DNA of 64,000 bases, from the NCBI GenBank assembly GCA_037447655.1, contig JBBHKE010000096.1:56070-120069 (forward strand). Reading direction: 5' to 3'. The notes below the pieces were generated by a model. It saw only the letters and a program-made list of their open reading frames with translations, made no database searches and was not told where the DNA came from. The position numbers were made by a program, and so were the translations under genes. The stretch is from Zygnema cylindricum (lineage: Eukaryota > Streptophyta > Zygnematophyceae > Zygnematales > Zygnemataceae). Of the stretch, positions 34,187 to 64,000 are shown piece by piece (position 1 is the stretch's first letter; every line of letters starts with the position of its first letter).

Positions 34187-35062
34187 GGTAACTTCAAACT
34201 GCTGTTCTTGCTAGGCCAAACTCCAGAATATGATCCAACGCTTGGCGTCTTGTCTGGGCCTGATTCTCACAATAACAGAGCAGTAAATTGAGGTCTTCCT
34301 GCTGAACCCTTCTTGCGACGACTTTGCCTCCTCCCACAGGAAGGGGAAATGAATTGAGAAGAAAGAAGACTAGAAGACGACCTAGATAGCAAGAGCAGTA
34401 CAGGCGATATTTGGGGGAAGTAAGAAACTTCGAGGAAACAGGCATAAAATGCTATGGTACGACGGTACAGTAGATCGTGTATCCCTATTAGCGTTAACAC
34501 ATACATAATTTTTAATAAGTGACCCATGATTTGCCACGTGAGAAAGTACAGCTAGTACAGCTAATTCTAATAAGTATTTAAATGTTAACTCTACAGTAGT
34601 AATGGTAGGCAGTATAGATTCACTATAGTCGGTGTACTGACAGTACAGTGCAGTACAGTACAGTACTGTACCGTACTCCAAAATACTGGATTGCGAAAGT
34701 GCAACTTTTCAAGTTTCAACGTCATCCGCCTAGGTGTCACTTTCTGCCACTTGTCGCTCGTCCAGTTCCGGCTGCCACTTTACACTTTGTACTCTTTGTA
34801 CGGACCTCAGTCAGCTCTGATCTCCTGGTGATGACTGATGAGTCTTCTTTCCGCTTTCTTTTGCCATTACGGTACTGTACTGTTGCGCGCCCATCTCGGG
34901 TTGCCACTTTACATGTCCTTTTGGTACGGACCTTAGTGAGCTCTGACTTCTGGTGATGAGTAATCATATATCTCCTTTCCTCTTCTTCTCTCACCGTTTC
35001 GAATACGTCCCCATAGTACTGTAGTGGTGTATATTGAGGCTTGGTTTTTGCTCCTGGCCGTC
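34187..35062. promoter_or_regulatory. Divergent intergenic region between XRN and ATM, probable shared promoter
   Basis: Only 876 bp separate the start codons of two divergently transcribed genes, so both promoters and 5' untranslated regions must lie here (inference). A GTAC-rich palindromic patch lies at about 34637-34676. An imperfect direct repeat of about 80 bp occurs at 34761-34841 and 34890-34966 (TGCCACTTTACA, GTACGGACCT, AGCTCTGA, CTGGTGATGA). No TATA box stands out for either gene. Confidence 0.6.

Positions 35063-64000
<28,938 letters not shown>

Noticed and set aside
34648-34956. 102-residue plus-strand frame in the XRN-ATM gap
   Set aside because: It covers the direct repeat in the promoter region; the repeated peptide merely reflects the DNA repeat.

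Overview
The window is nuclear DNA from an intron-dense eukaryote, most likely a member of the green lineage (a streptophyte-type alga or early-diverging plant; this is inference). The grounds are a plant-style XRN 5'-3' exoribonuclease with a CCHC zinc knuckle, short TTTAGGG-like interstitial tracts, and a gene whose N-terminus looks like a plastid transit peptide. GT-AG introns are everywhere, and low-complexity CT and GA tracts are common.

Layout. (1) Positions 337-5651 (+): the 3' part of a family 31 glycoside hydrolase gene (MYORG-like), running in from the left edge. (2) 5652-12831: intergenic DNA dominated by mobile elements. A tandem duplication of about 1.5 kb (units 7046-11385 and 11386-12855) carries the upstream region and first coding exon of the next gene. 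Each unit holds one copy of a CAGAG-ended hAT-type element. Unit 1 later took in two more hAT-type insertions, one of which contains a nested PIF/Harbinger-like element. Because the second unit preserves the empty sites, target duplications and order of events can be read directly. (3) 12832-17241 (+): a three-exon gene for an unrecognised protein of about 1024 residues with a transit-like N-terminus, three Lys-Asn-Gly/hydrophobic repeats and one later membrane segment. (4) 17242-23668: gene-poor, with decayed relatives of the elements above. (5) 23669-34186 (-): XRN2/3/4-type exoribonuclease, about 20 exons. (6) 34187-35062: short divergent intergenic region, a probable shared promoter, with an internal direct repeat. 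(7) 35063 to the right edge (+): ATM checkpoint kinase. The window holds the TAN motif, the long HEAT region and the start of the FAT domain; the kinase domain lies beyond the edge.

One ATM intron of about 5 kb holds a young Ty1/copia retrotransposon (49150-53231, minus strand) inserted in a CT-rich microsatellite. It has 393-bp LTRs, has lost its reverse transcriptase region, starts Gag inside the LTR, and has a primer-binding site that looks complementary to the anticodon arm of initiator tRNA-Met.

The least expected pattern is in ATM itself. Three exons have the end of the preceding intron, with the exon start, duplicated directly upstream; a fourth intron expands from its 5' splice site into tandem repeats of about 120 bp. 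Small TA-flanked inverted-repeat elements also lie close to splice sites. I see no bacterial-type operon, CRISPR array or rRNA, and I could not recognise a tRNA gene.
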